Shown in pieces: positions 37,003-45,032 of a DNA stretch of 64,000 nt; position 1 is the first letter of the stretch, and each line of letters opens with the position of its first letter. Location of the stretch: assembly GCA_003599865.1 (NCBI GenBank), contig QZKS01000079.1, positions 1-64,000 of the forward strand. Reading direction: 5' to 3'. A program made the position numbers and the translations under genes. This stretch comes from Desulfobacteraceae bacterium (GTDB taxonomy: Bacteria; Desulfobacterota; Desulfobacteria; Desulfobacterales; SURF-7). Below the pieces are notes generated by a model that saw only the letters and a program-made list of their open reading frames with translations, had not been told where the DNA came from and searched no databases.

Positions 37003-37296
37003 ATGAAGGATTTTCGTTATCTGGATGGGGTCACCACACTTGTTTTGAATGAAGAAAAATGCATTGGCTGCGGAGAATGCGAGACCGTATGTCCTCATGG
37101 GGTCTTTGTACTGGAGAAAAAGAAAGCCGTGATTGTTGATAAGGACGGATGCATGGAATGCGGGGCATGTGCATTGAACTGTCCGGTCTCTGCCGTTGAG
37201 GTCACCCCAGGAGTCGGGTGTGCAGCCTACATCATTCAAAAATGGATCAAGGGCAGGAATGCTGCCGAGTGTGGATGCGGGACCGGATGTTGTTAA
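37003..37296 (+). CDS. hgcB: Mercury methylation ferredoxin HgcB
   Basis: 97 residues. Two 4Fe-4S motifs: C20-C23-C26-C30 (CIGCGECETVC) and C50-C53-C56-C60 (CMECGACALNC, the form typical of HgcB). Cys73 and the C-terminal pair C96-C97 are further HgcB hallmarks, thought to bind Hg(II) and pass it to HgcA. The ferredoxin clusters would reduce the corrinoid. Extra C90 and C92 make the tail (AAECGCGTGCC) richer in cysteine than the basic pattern. It follows hgcA by 35 bases with GGGGAAG upstream, and a strong hairpin terminates the unit. Confidence 0.96.
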   Translation: MKDFRYLDGVTTLVLNEEKCIGCGECETVCPHGVFVLEKKKAVIVDKDGCMECGACALNCPVSAVEVTPGVGCAAYIIQKWIKGRNAAECGCGTGCC

Positions 37297-37310
37297 GAGA
37301 AGGGTTCAGC

Positions 37311-37352
37311 AAAAAATCCGGGCCGGATCTATTCAATGTCCGGCCCGGATTT
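37311..37352. terminator. Bidirectional terminator between hgcB and PEP-CTERM gene
   Basis: A perfect 14-base stem, AAATCCGGGCCGGA (37314-37327) with TCCGGCCCGGATTT (37339-37352), and an 11-base loop. Six A precede it, giving a T run on the minus strand. It serves the convergent PEP-CTERM gene well and hgcB more weakly. Confidence 0.85.
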
Positions 37353-37390
37353 CGTAAAAACATATGCGGTGAAAAGGGGTTGATTTGTTT

Positions 37391-38104
37391 TTATTTTTTC
37401 ATTTTGCGTTTGACTCCGGCAATGCCGATCATTCCGGAACCCAAAAGAAGAAGCGTTGCCGGTTCGGGAACAGGAGCGTTTGCTTCATGCTCCAGCAGAT
37501 CATTGCCGCAGGACATGGTCCAATGAATGAGGGCACTCTGCCCATAGAAGTCTTGCAGTCCCAGGTCTATTAAATTAAAAACACCTTCCAGGGAATAGAT
37601 TGTTTCGTTATAGGTATTGGTCCCCTGGCCATACACCATGCTTGCAAGTCCGGCATCCGTACCGGCTGCAAGATCAAAGGGTGCAGCAGTTGTAAAATGC
37701 GGATCAGTGAAGGAAATTACCCTTGATACGCCGCCGCTGTTGACGCCGATGGCAAGATCCCAGATATCGTCAGACCCAAAATCGATGAATATGTCTCCGG
37801 CAGTATAAAAGTGTCCGCCGGACCATACACCATTCATGAAATTGAAACCGGTCTGGAGACCAAAATAAACATTGCCATTGTCAAAAAGCAATCCGATTTT
37901 TTCAATATCAAACGGTTGCCCTCCCCAGCCAGGCCCCACATAGGTGTTTGATGTTGATGTTCCAAAGGTTTCTTCGCCGTTTGTAAAATGGGTTCCCCAA
38001 TCATCTCCCATCACACCATCCAGAACCGGCACGGCTTGCGCAACTCCGGTGATTAAAAAGAGCATTAAGAGTAATAGGATTATTCCTGTTCTTGGGCGAT
38101 TCAT
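37391..38104 (-). CDS. PEP-CTERM sorting-domain exported protein
   Basis: 237 residues: signal peptide (about 1-24, ending VAQAVP), a beta-rich glycine/asparagine-rich body without known catalytic motifs, then the sorting signal VPEPATLLLLGSGMIGIAG followed by KRKMKK. Such proteins are exported, processed by exosortase (EpsH-type) and released or attached at the cell surface, often within exopolysaccharide (family knowledge). No exosortase gene lies in the window. AAGGAG precedes ATG 38104. A sigma-54 promoter upstream matches the known control of PEP-CTERM genes by PrsK/PrsR. Confidence 0.92.
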   Translation of the reverse strand: MNRPRTGIILLLLMLFLITGVAQAVPVLDGVMGDDWGTHFTNGEETFGTSTSNTYVGPGWGGQPFDIEKIGLLFDNGNVYFGLQTGFNFMNGVWSGGHFYTAGDIFIDFGSDDIWDLAIGVNSGGVSRVISFTDPHFTTAAPFDLAAGTDAGLASMVYGQGTNTYNETIYSLEGVFNLIDLGLQDFYGQSALIHWTMSCGNDLLEHEANAPVPEPATLLLLGSGMIGIAGVKRKMKK

Positions 38105-38170
38105 TTTTTTCTCCTTAATTTATATTGATTACCAATGATTTTTTAAAAGCATTCACTTGCCTCCCTTCAT

Positions 38171-38187
38171 AGCAAGTTGAGTGCCAG
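38171..38187 (-). promoter_or_regulatory. Sigma-54 (RpoN) promoter of the PEP-CTERM gene
   Basis: On the minus strand CTGGCACTCAACTTGCT: the -24 element TGGCAC (38186-38181), five bases, and the -12 element TTGCT (38175-38171). It matches the consensus exactly, with the correct spacing. The transcript would start near 38160, about 55 bases before the gene. Confidence 0.85.
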
Positions 38188-38349
38188 AAGATTTTTCCAT
38201 AAAGCGAGGTCGTTGTTATGCGAAATTTTGACAGTCTATTGAATGAGTTAATAGATGATCCCAGATCAGATCGATCCTTTGACCGTGAAAATTCCGGTAA
38301 AAGTGGGGCATGATTTTTCTAGGGTGATCATAACGTTTGCATAATGGTA

Positions 38350-38363
38350 TGTAATTGATTACA
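38350..38363. promoter_or_regulatory. Candidate enhancer-binding site upstream of the sigma-54 promoter
   Basis: TGTAATTGATTACA has perfect 6-base arms around TG and lies about 170 bases upstream of the sigma-54 promoter, a normal distance for an activator site. The activator (PrsR-like) is inferred and not encoded here. Confidence 0.4.
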
Positions 38364-38491
38364 CAATTTCCTGGAAGCTGGAAATTTCATATCATGTTTT
38401 CAAGGGCGGTTCCCGGGGTAGATAAAATCATATTGGATTTTAGGGAAGAGCTTGCTGAAATCAAGACCGGCTGAACGCTTGATGAGGTATC

Positions 38492-38536
38492 GAAACAAAC
38501 CGCTATGGGTTTGCTGCACCATAGCGGTTTTGTTTC
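38492..38536. terminator. Strong hairpin terminator downstream of the epimerase gene
   Basis: GAAACAAACCGCTATGG (38492-38508) pairs with CCATAGCGGTTTTGTTTC (38519-38536), with one bulged T. T-rich on both strands; it would stop the minus-strand epimerase transcript 40 bases past its stop. Confidence 0.7.
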
Positions 38537-38572
38537 TGAATAATCGATCGGGTGAAGAGGGGGTTGCGTCTT

Positions 38573-39571
38573 CTATTTTTTCAGATATCCGTTTCTTCGA
38601 AACCATTGTATTGATTTTTCAATGGATGCCTCTATCGGTGATAGTTCAAGTCCCAGTTCCGTTTTTGCTTTTGTAATATCAAAAAAGAGATACTGGGAGG
38701 TATATTGAATCTCGGCGGGTGTCGACAGCGGCGGTTTATGGCTGATATGATCGGACCAGCTTTTTAAAACGGATGTTCCTGCCTTTAATACTGCTACTGG
38801 AAGTTTTGGCAGTTTTCTATTGGGAAAACCCGCAATCCTGTTAACCGTCCGGATGAACTCCTCCATGGTCAGATTTTTATTGCCAAGGATATACAGTTCA
38901 CCGGTTTTCCCTTTTTTGGCAGCCAGAATGTGACCCCTTGCGACATCATTCACATCGACAATGTTGATACCGCCTTTGTATTGAAATCTTGCAAGCCCGG
39001 AAACAACATCCAGGATGCTTTTCCCGGTTGGCGTCGGTGCGATATCGTTCTCTCCAAAAGGGAAACATGGGTTTACGATAACCAGATCAAGGCTGTTTTG
39101 CGCAAAACCCAGGGCTTCCTGCTGGGAAAGATATTTGGTAAGGACATAGTGATTTCCACAATTGTATTGATTGAACGGGGTTTTTTCATTGCTCAACTGT
39201 TTTCCCGGAGAGGTTCCGATAGCGGCAATGGAACTGGTATAAACCACTTTGGGGGTCCCGGTTTTTAGTGCCGCCCAAAGCACATTCCTTGAACCCTGGA
39301 TATTGACCTCATAGATCGTACGCCAGTCTTTCATCCAGATGGAATATACGGCTGCCAGATGGAAGACGGCATCAACGCCGTTTACGGCTTCTTGAACGGC
39401 AGCTTGATTCAGAATATCCGCCTGCACAGTTTCGATTTCAAGTCCGGATAAATTAGCCAACGGTTCTCCCGGCCGAACCATGGCCCGGACTTCCACATTT
39501 TCTTTCAGAAGTTCCCGAACAACATGTGAACCGATAAAACCAGCCGCTCCTGTGACCAGCGCTTTTTTCAT
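38573..39571 (-). CDS. NAD-dependent epimerase/dehydratase (HpnA-like)
   Basis: 332 residues, extended SDR. MKKALVTGAAGFIGSHVVREL is the NAD-binding motif; VFHLAAVYSIWM, TSSIAAIG, and the Y-x3-K near YVLTKYLSQQEA follow. The segment DWRTIYEVNIQGSRNVL and overall look recall HpnA, the hopanoid-associated sugar epimerase, and related dihydroflavonol-4-reductase-like proteins. No hopanoid gene is adjacent, so the substrate is not known. ATG 39571 follows AAGGAG; the upstream frame has no ribosome site. Confidence 0.86.
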   Translation of the reverse strand: MKKALVTGAAGFIGSHVVRELLKENVEVRAMVRPGEPLANLSGLEIETVQADILNQAAVQEAVNGVDAVFHLAAVYSIWMKDWRTIYEVNIQGSRNVLWAALKTGTPKVVYTSSIAAIGTSPGKQLSNEKTPFNQYNCGNHYVLTKYLSQQEALGFAQNSLDLVIVNPCFPFGENDIAPTPTGKSILDVVSGLARFQYKGGINIVDVNDVARGHILAAKKGKTGELYILGNKNLTMEEFIRTVNRIAGFPNRKLPKLPVAVLKAGTSVLKSWSDHISHKPPLSTPAEIQYTSQYLFFDITKAKTELGLELSPIEASIEKSIQWFRRNGYLKK

Positions 39572-39852
39572 GGCAGGGCTCCTTGTGTTTTTTAAAATGG
39601 ATAATGGTAACTGATTGCTGTTCATTAAAACAATTCGATGAGCGGTTCAAGTCATTTCATGCCAAAGAGGTATCTGTTTTAATTCTACCGTACAAGTTTT
39701 ATTCCATTCCATGATATTGACAGGCGATTTTTTTTTCAATAGTGTCAATTGCCTTAACGATGTAAATGTTTTTTTACAACCCGGTAGAGATGAAAAAATC
39801 CGGATGAATCGTTCCCTATTTCGGCATGAATGGATATAACAAGGGAGGTACT

Positions 39853-40323
39853 GTGGCGCTGACGGTAACCGTGGAGATCGAAAGAGAGCTGGATGCGGAC
39901 TGTTCCATAGCGGATGCATTTGCGTATTTGGCGGATATTCCCAGATCCGCAAGCAATTTCCCGAATATTGACAAGCTGATTGACCTCGGTAAAAATACAT
40001 ACCAGTGGGAGATGAAAAAATTTGGTGTAGACAAGTATTCCATCCAGTCGATTTATGCCGTGAAATACACCTCAAATAAAAGCAAGGGTTGGATCAAGTG
40101 GGAGCCGGTGGAAGGGATCGGCAACGGAATAGTGGAAGGCTCATGGAAAATCAAATCCAATAAAGACAGAACCACACACCTGACGTTTTATTCAAAAGGG
40201 GAGTTGACGCTTCCGCTGCCGGGACTGATCAAGAGGCTGGTTTCTCCGCTGGTGGTTCGGGAATTTTCCGGTCTTGTCGATAAATATTTAAAAAATTTAA
40301 AAAAATCATTGTCTTCTGTCTGA
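39853..40323 (+). CDS. SRPBCC (START/Bet v1-like) family protein
   Basis: 156 residues. Beta strand then helix at the start (TVEIERELDADCSIADAFAYLADIP), a seven-strand middle with alternating pattern and a long C-terminal helix (VVREFSGLVDKYLKNLKKSL): the polyketide-cyclase/START-like ligand-binding fold. The ligand is unknown, probably a lipid. The start is GTG 39853 with GGGAGG four bases before it; ATG 39826 lacks a ribosome site. It converges on the alpha/beta hydrolase gene. Confidence 0.75.
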   Translation: MALTVTVEIERELDADCSIADAFAYLADIPRSASNFPNIDKLIDLGKNTYQWEMKKFGVDKYSIQSIYAVKYTSNKSKGWIKWEPVEGIGNGIVEGSWKIKSNKDRTTHLTFYSKGELTLPLPGLIKRLVSPLVVREFSGLVDKYLKNLKKSLSSV

Positions 40324-40358
40324 TGGATAACCGGTTACTATCCAATATGGGCGACAAA

Positions 40359-41411
40359 TCAGGCCGACAGTCGTTTTTGCAGCCATTTTAACGTATATGG
40401 CCAGACATATCCGGGGGCATGTCTGCCGCTGATGAGATCAATATGCCCCCAGTGTGTTGGTGTGGATTGTCTGTCAAAGATTTTTATTGTTTTATCCTTT
40501 GAACCGGCAAGATCATAGGCTGCCTGAACAGCTTCCAGCGGAACGGCACAATCCTTGTCTCCCACGATAAAAAGGATCGGCTGTTTCAGCTTCCGGATAC
40601 GTTTTTCATAGTCGGTATCATCATACATGCTGCGCAATTTCCCTTTGGCCCCCCATTTAAACATAAACCGGACGACATTCATGCCGGTCCGGTCAAAACC
40701 CTTAGTTATTCTCTCCTCCAGAATATCCCTTTCCATGCTTCCGGGATACCAGACCTGCAGCGGAATCCGATACAAGGGGCTGTCCATTATAAACAGGCCG
40801 GTTTTGGCAACTGCGCCGATATAATCAATGTAAAAGGCCTTTGGGTATGGTAATGAAAAAGGCATCAGTTTTTCAATGGCCACTCCGGCCCTGGCAATAT
40901 TTTTCAGCAAGAAGTTGCCTTTGGCCATATGAAAAGGACCGCCAATGGAAATAATTCCGCTGAGTTCCTTCTGGAAACGGTCTCCTATGCAATAGGAAAT
41001 GGTGGCTCCCAGGCTGTGCCCCATATAGAATAATTGATCGGTCTTTGATGTATTCCGGATGGCATGAATAAAGGCCGGCAAATCATATTCAAGGTAGGTC
41101 CGGAAACGATTGGGATAATTGCCGCTGATGGCCCGGCTCAGGCCATGCCCCCGCAATTCGACATTATAGGTTTCAAATCCATTGGCGATCAGGAAATTTT
41201 CCAGGCTGCGTCCGGATAGATTCCAGGTATACCGGTTCTGGCCCAGACCATGCACCAGCATAACCGTTGCAACCGGCTGGCGATCAATCGGTATCTTTTG
41301 GGTCATGACCAGGCTGGAGCCATCGTCGGTGGTTACCTCATGCAGGAACCGGTAAAATCCGACTGTCCACTTATTATCTACAACTTCGGTGATTCTTTTC
41401 TTGTTAGCCAT
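40359..41411 (-). CDS. Alpha/beta-fold hydrolase
   Basis: 350 residues. Oxyanion region VMLVHGLGQNRYTW, nucleophile elbow GHSLGA, acid in VGDKD, and a final catalytic histidine in HWGHIDL fit a serine hydrolase of the lipase/PHA-depolymerase type. A cap insert (residues about 185-270) is hydrophobic, suggesting a lipid-like substrate. ATG 41411 was chosen; a GTG at 41423 with AGGGGA close by is possible. Between the SRPBCC protein and the amidohydrolase, but no shared pathway can be named. Confidence 0.85.
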   Translation of the reverse strand: MANKKRITEVVDNKWTVGFYRFLHEVTTDDGSSLVMTQKIPIDRQPVATVMLVHGLGQNRYTWNLSGRSLENFLIANGFETYNVELRGHGLSRAISGNYPNRFRTYLEYDLPAFIHAIRNTSKTDQLFYMGHSLGATISYCIGDRFQKELSGIISIGGPFHMAKGNFLLKNIARAGVAIEKLMPFSLPYPKAFYIDYIGAVAKTGLFIMDSPLYRIPLQVWYPGSMERDILEERITKGFDRTGMNVVRFMFKWGAKGKLRSMYDDTDYEKRIRKLKQPILFIVGDKDCAVPLEAVQAAYDLAGSKDKTIKIFDRQSTPTHWGHIDLISGRHAPGYVWPYTLKWLQKRLSA

Positions 41412-41535
41412 CCGGTCTTCCACTCATCCCCTGAACTGTTTCTGGCGATCTGAACATCTGTACAAAGGAGGCAATATGCATAAAATCGACTCCCGTGTCA
41501 ATGAAATCCATTCAACATGAATTTCATTCTACAGA

Positions 41536-43167
41536 TCAGGAGCGCAGGACTTCTCCGGCCCGGATTCCGGTTTGATATTCTCCATCTTTTACCACAAGGC
41601 TGCCATTGATAATGACATGAGAGATTCCTTTGGGTCGACCGGCCGGAATCGGTCCTTTTGCCGGGGTTTCGTCGATTGTTTCCGGATTAAAAATCACCAG
41701 GTCTGCTTTTTTTCCGGCAGACACCACCCCCCTATCCTGAATACCGAATCGATCGGCTGAAGCAGATGTCATCCGCCGGATGGCATTTTCCATGGAAAAC
41801 AATTTTCGTTTTCGAACATATTCCCCAAGTATTTTTGGAAATGTGCCCATGCCGGCCGGGTTGGTGTATCCGCCATACCGGGTCAGGGCGTCGGTTTCAA
41901 AAAGGCATAGGTCATGTTTCAGGACCTTTTCCAGAACGGACTCATTGCCCGGCTCACCGCTGTAGGAATGAAACAGGACAACCGTCTGTCCGTTGCTGTC
42001 CTTGCTGAGTTTCAATACGGTTTCAAATGGAGAGAGACCCCACATCCGGGCAATATCCGCGATCCGATGTCCGTTTAAATCCTGCAACTTTTCGATTCCT
42101 GGGTCCATGATTTGGAAATCTCGGAAAGAGAACCCGACCAGCATAAAACCGAGCAGCAATTCCAATCGGAGCCGGATCTTGTCCCATATGCTTTGGTATG
42201 CTGCCGGAATCCTGCTTAAAAACCAGGAGGGCAGAAATGCGTTAATGGTGGTATTTCCGCATGTATAGGGAAACGCATCAAAAAGGATATCCAAGCCCCG
42301 TGCCCGCTCGTCTTCAATGATCCTGATGCATTCTTCCGCCGTCGACCAGGTGTTTCGACCCACAAAAATGAGATGGGATAACTGGAGCCGGACCCCTGTG
42401 CTGCGGGCAATCCGGATGATCTCCTTCAGGGCACGGATATTGTGCGGCTTCAGGTGCGTGGGCGGGTATGTCGGAGAAATCCGGCTGAGCGCTTTCATAT
42501 GGACAGTGACCGGTTTGTTCATGGATGCGGCCACCCGGCAAAACGCTTCCAGTTCGGAAATGGATGAATACATTCCCGGCTCATATCCCAGTCCGAAGCT
42601 CAAAGCACAAGCGCCCTGTTCAAAGGATAGAGAAAGTGTTTTCAAACACGCATCCAATTCATTTTTGGACAGCGCCCGGCGGTGTATTTCAGCCTGCCCC
42701 AGCCTCAGGGATGCATGCCCTACCTGATGTGCTGTGTTCACGATGGGCCGGGCTTTTGTAATTTGATTCAGGTATTCTTCAAAGGAGTTCCAATGATAAT
42801 CCAGCGGTCGATTGTTCATCAGTGTAAAGTGGGTCGTGTGTAACAGCAGCCGCATGTTTTCCGAAATGGGTGCAGGTGAAAAACCGCAGTTGCCGCCGAC
42901 AATGGTTGTGATTCCCTGCTCCGGGAGGCATTTCATGGCCTGTTCATGATCTTCCCTTGGCAAAACCCAGTCGGAATGGGAGTGCATATCGATAAAGCCG
43001 GGTGAAATCACTTTTCCCGAAGCATCGATCACCATATCCGCTTCCGGCATATTTCCATTTGTCAGAATTTCTTTGATCTGTTCTCCCTGAATGAACACAT
43101 GGCCGGCAAACGCTTTTTTCCCGGTACCATCAATGATGTTTCCGTTTTGTATCAACAAGGTTTTCAT
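41536..43167 (-). CDS. N-acyl-D-amino-acid deacylase family amidohydrolase
   Basis: 543 residues. The amidohydrolase barrel begins after a beta-sandwich start (LLIQNGNIIDGTG). Metal-site motifs visible are GFIDMHSHSDW, the Cys in VGGNCGFS, HMKAL, LSHL, and a late ETDALTRYGGYTNPAG. The final residues (KKADLVIFNPETIDETP, VIINGSLVVKDGE) complete the sandwich. D-aminoacylases remove acyl groups from N-acyl-D-amino acids, but this family also includes dihydropyrimidinase-like enzymes. ATG 43167 has GGGGAAAG. It could recycle D-amino acids of the cell wall (speculation). Confidence 0.87.
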   Translation of the reverse strand: MKTLLIQNGNIIDGTGKKAFAGHVFIQGEQIKEILTNGNMPEADMVIDASGKVISPGFIDMHSHSDWVLPREDHEQAMKCLPEQGITTIVGGNCGFSPAPISENMRLLLHTTHFTLMNNRPLDYHWNSFEEYLNQITKARPIVNTAHQVGHASLRLGQAEIHRRALSKNELDACLKTLSLSFEQGACALSFGLGYEPGMYSSISELEAFCRVAASMNKPVTVHMKALSRISPTYPPTHLKPHNIRALKEIIRIARSTGVRLQLSHLIFVGRNTWSTAEECIRIIEDERARGLDILFDAFPYTCGNTTINAFLPSWFLSRIPAAYQSIWDKIRLRLELLLGFMLVGFSFRDFQIMDPGIEKLQDLNGHRIADIARMWGLSPFETVLKLSKDSNGQTVVLFHSYSGEPGNESVLEKVLKHDLCLFETDALTRYGGYTNPAGMGTFPKILGEYVRKRKLFSMENAIRRMTSASADRFGIQDRGVVSAGKKADLVIFNPETIDETPAKGPIPAGRPKGISHVIINGSLVVKDGEYQTGIRAGEVLRS

Positions 43168-43668
43168 GGTCTTTCCCCTGGTTTTGGCAGTCAGTTGTAG
43201 TAGCATGCAATCAGGATGTGGTTCACGATCGCTTCGATTGTTCCTGTAGCCATGTTGGTGTTTCCGTCAGATGGACCATACCTATATTGAGTGGCTGCAA
43301 TGTGTCAAGGGGGTGAAATTCGATTTCATTAATAGGGTAGTGCGATAGTGATTCGGTTTTGGGGGGTTAAAAATTGATTTGTATAGAAAATATAATATCC
43401 TTGGCAGTTAATCTGATGATATCCGGAAAAAGCTTTCGTCAGAAAACTTGACAATTAATATTTATTTGTTATTATTCTATTTTTAATCAATAAAATGAAA
43501 AGCAACGAGCGTAGTTACGATAATAGCGGCAAGCCGATATGCTGTAATAAATTATTCTATAGAATATAATTATTTTAAAATATAATGAATTTTTTGAATC
43601 CGGCCGGCAGATGAAGACAGCGATTTTCACTCATCGGATCGGAACATGAAAGGGAGGAGGTTGCGGTT
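43168..43668. other. AT-rich intergenic region with promoter-like and palindromic elements
   Basis: About 500 bases with no gene. TTGACA (43448-43453) with TATTAT (43470-43475), 16 bases apart, is a possible promoter. Two perfect palindromes, TATTCTATAGAATA (43553-43566) and TATTTTAAAATA (43571-43582), stand side by side and share TATT...AATA ends; each is followed by or overlaps a TATAAT. They could be operators for the SH3b-gspC unit. No terminator seen. Confidence 0.45.
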
Positions 43669-44121
43669 GTGTCACGGTTTGCGTTGATTACTTTTTGTAT
43701 CATAATTTGTATTGTTGCCGGCGGTTTTGTGGAAAACGGTATTTGTGCGGGAGAAAGACTTGCGGTCAAGGTGGAGACGGCAAACATCCGTTCCGGGCCA
43801 GGCACAGGATATGCTGTACTTTGGCAGGTTGGGCGATACCACCCGCTGAATGTGATTCAAAAAAAAGGTGACTGGTACAAATTCAGGGATTTTGAAGGGG
43901 ATACCGGCTGGATCAGTAAAGGCCTGGTAGAGAAGGTTTCGACGGTGATTACCAGCAAAGAAAAAAATAACATTCGTTCCGGTCCCGGAACCGGATACAG
44001 GGTGCTGTTTACTGCAGATAGAGGGATTCCTTTTCGGGTCTTATCGCGAAAGGGAAACTGGATTCATATCCAGCATGCTGATGGAGACAAGGGTTGGATA
44101 TACAGATCGCTGGTCTGGTGA
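43669..44121 (+). CDS. Exported protein with two bacterial SH3 domains
   Basis: 150 residues. A signal peptide (residues about 1-24, ending GICAG) is followed by two SH3b repeats sharing the signature NIRSGPGTGY (near residues 39 and 102) and ending in GWISKGLV and GWIYRSLV. SH3b domains commonly bind peptidoglycan. The start is GTG 43669 after GGAGGAGG. Its stop is one base from the GspC start, so the two are certainly cotranscribed; the SH3b protein may help anchor or pass the secretion system through the wall (inference). Confidence 0.85.
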   Translation: MSRFALITFCIIICIVAGGFVENGICAGERLAVKVETANIRSGPGTGYAVLWQVGRYHPLNVIQKKGDWYKFRDFEGDTGWISKGLVEKVSTVITSKEKNNIRSGPGTGYRVLFTADRGIPFRVLSRKGNWIHIQHADGDKGWIYRSLVW

Positions 44122-44122
44122 G

Positions 44123-44989
44123 ATGATGTCAACGGAAACGACATATCGTATTGGTTCGAATATTGTTTTTATAATGCTGCTGACATTGGCGTCCTATCTT
44201 GCCGTATCGCTGTTTTACAATGTTCTGACCGGCCGGATGTCTTCCTCCTTGGATTCCCGGTCATATGTTGTCAGGTCCGTTAGTTGGCCTGTTCCCCAAA
44301 AAAGAAGTTATCCATTGTCTCACTACCATACAATCATTGACCGGAATCTTTTCAGGACGAATAAGAACGAAGTCAAATCAGGCGCGGATACATTGTTGGA
44401 AACGCTGGATTCCACGAATCTCGAACTGACGCTTTGGGGAACCATTACCGGCAGCCGATCCAAATCCTATGCCGTGATTGAAGAATCCGACGGGAAACGG
44501 AGACGATCCGGACAGGAGTTGTTTCATGTCGGTGACAGCGTTCAGGGGGCAACCATCAAAAAAATTCTGGATGAGAAGGTTGTTCTTACCCTGAATGGCG
44601 AAGATGAAATTCTGGAAATGGAGGAGTTCGGCAGTCATCGCCGAAGGGTGTCAAGGCCATCGATGGCGCCCAGACGTTACAGCACCCAGAACAGAACCTT
44701 GTTGCGTTCACAGATTGAAAATGCCATGAGCAATATAGGTACCATGATGAAACAAATTCATGTCGCCCCCCATCCGGATGGAATCAGAATATCACGGGTC
44801 AGTCCGCGATCCATTTTCAGGAGAATGGGAATCCGAAACGGTGATGTCATTACAAGCGTAGACGGAAGGCAGATTGAATCGGTAGAAAGTGCCCTGAAAA
44901 TTTATGATGAACTGCTGTCTTCTTCACAGGTATCCCTGAAGCTGAATAGAAGGGGCAGAGAACAGGTTATCCATTACCGCATTCAATAA
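44123..44989 (+). CDS. gspC: Type II secretion system protein GspC (orphan)
   Basis: 288 residues. One membrane helix near residues 12-35, then the periplasmic HR domain (IIDRNLFRTNK, LWGTITG, YAVIEE, FHVGDSVQGATIKKI, VVLTLNGEDE). A PDZ domain makes up the C-terminal 90 residues (GIRISRVSPRSIFRRMGIRNGD). GspC bridges the inner-membrane platform and the GspD secretin. No other gsp gene lies nearby, so it is either a detached gene of a system elsewhere or a GspC-like adaptor. ATG 44123 (or ATG 44126) starts immediately after the SH3b gene. Confidence 0.87.
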   Translation: MMSTETTYRIGSNIVFIMLLTLASYLAVSLFYNVLTGRMSSSLDSRSYVVRSVSWPVPQKRSYPLSHYHTIIDRNLFRTNKNEVKSGADTLLETLDSTNLELTLWGTITGSRSKSYAVIEESDGKRRRSGQELFHVGDSVQGATIKKILDEKVVLTLNGEDEILEMEEFGSHRRRVSRPSMAPRRYSTQNRTLLRSQIENAMSNIGTMMKQIHVAPHPDGIRISRVSPRSIFRRMGIRNGDVITSVDGRQIESVESALKIYDELLSSSQVSLKLNRRGREQVIHYRIQ

Positions 44990-45032
44990 GGTTTTGCAGT
45001 TGTGCGGGATATTGTTTTTTCATCGGGTGTTT

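Noticed and set aside
38218-38313. A 31-codon open frame with GAGG before its ATG
   Set aside because: Short, without recognisable features, and located between a sigma-54 promoter and its likely enhancer site; regulatory DNA is a better explanation.
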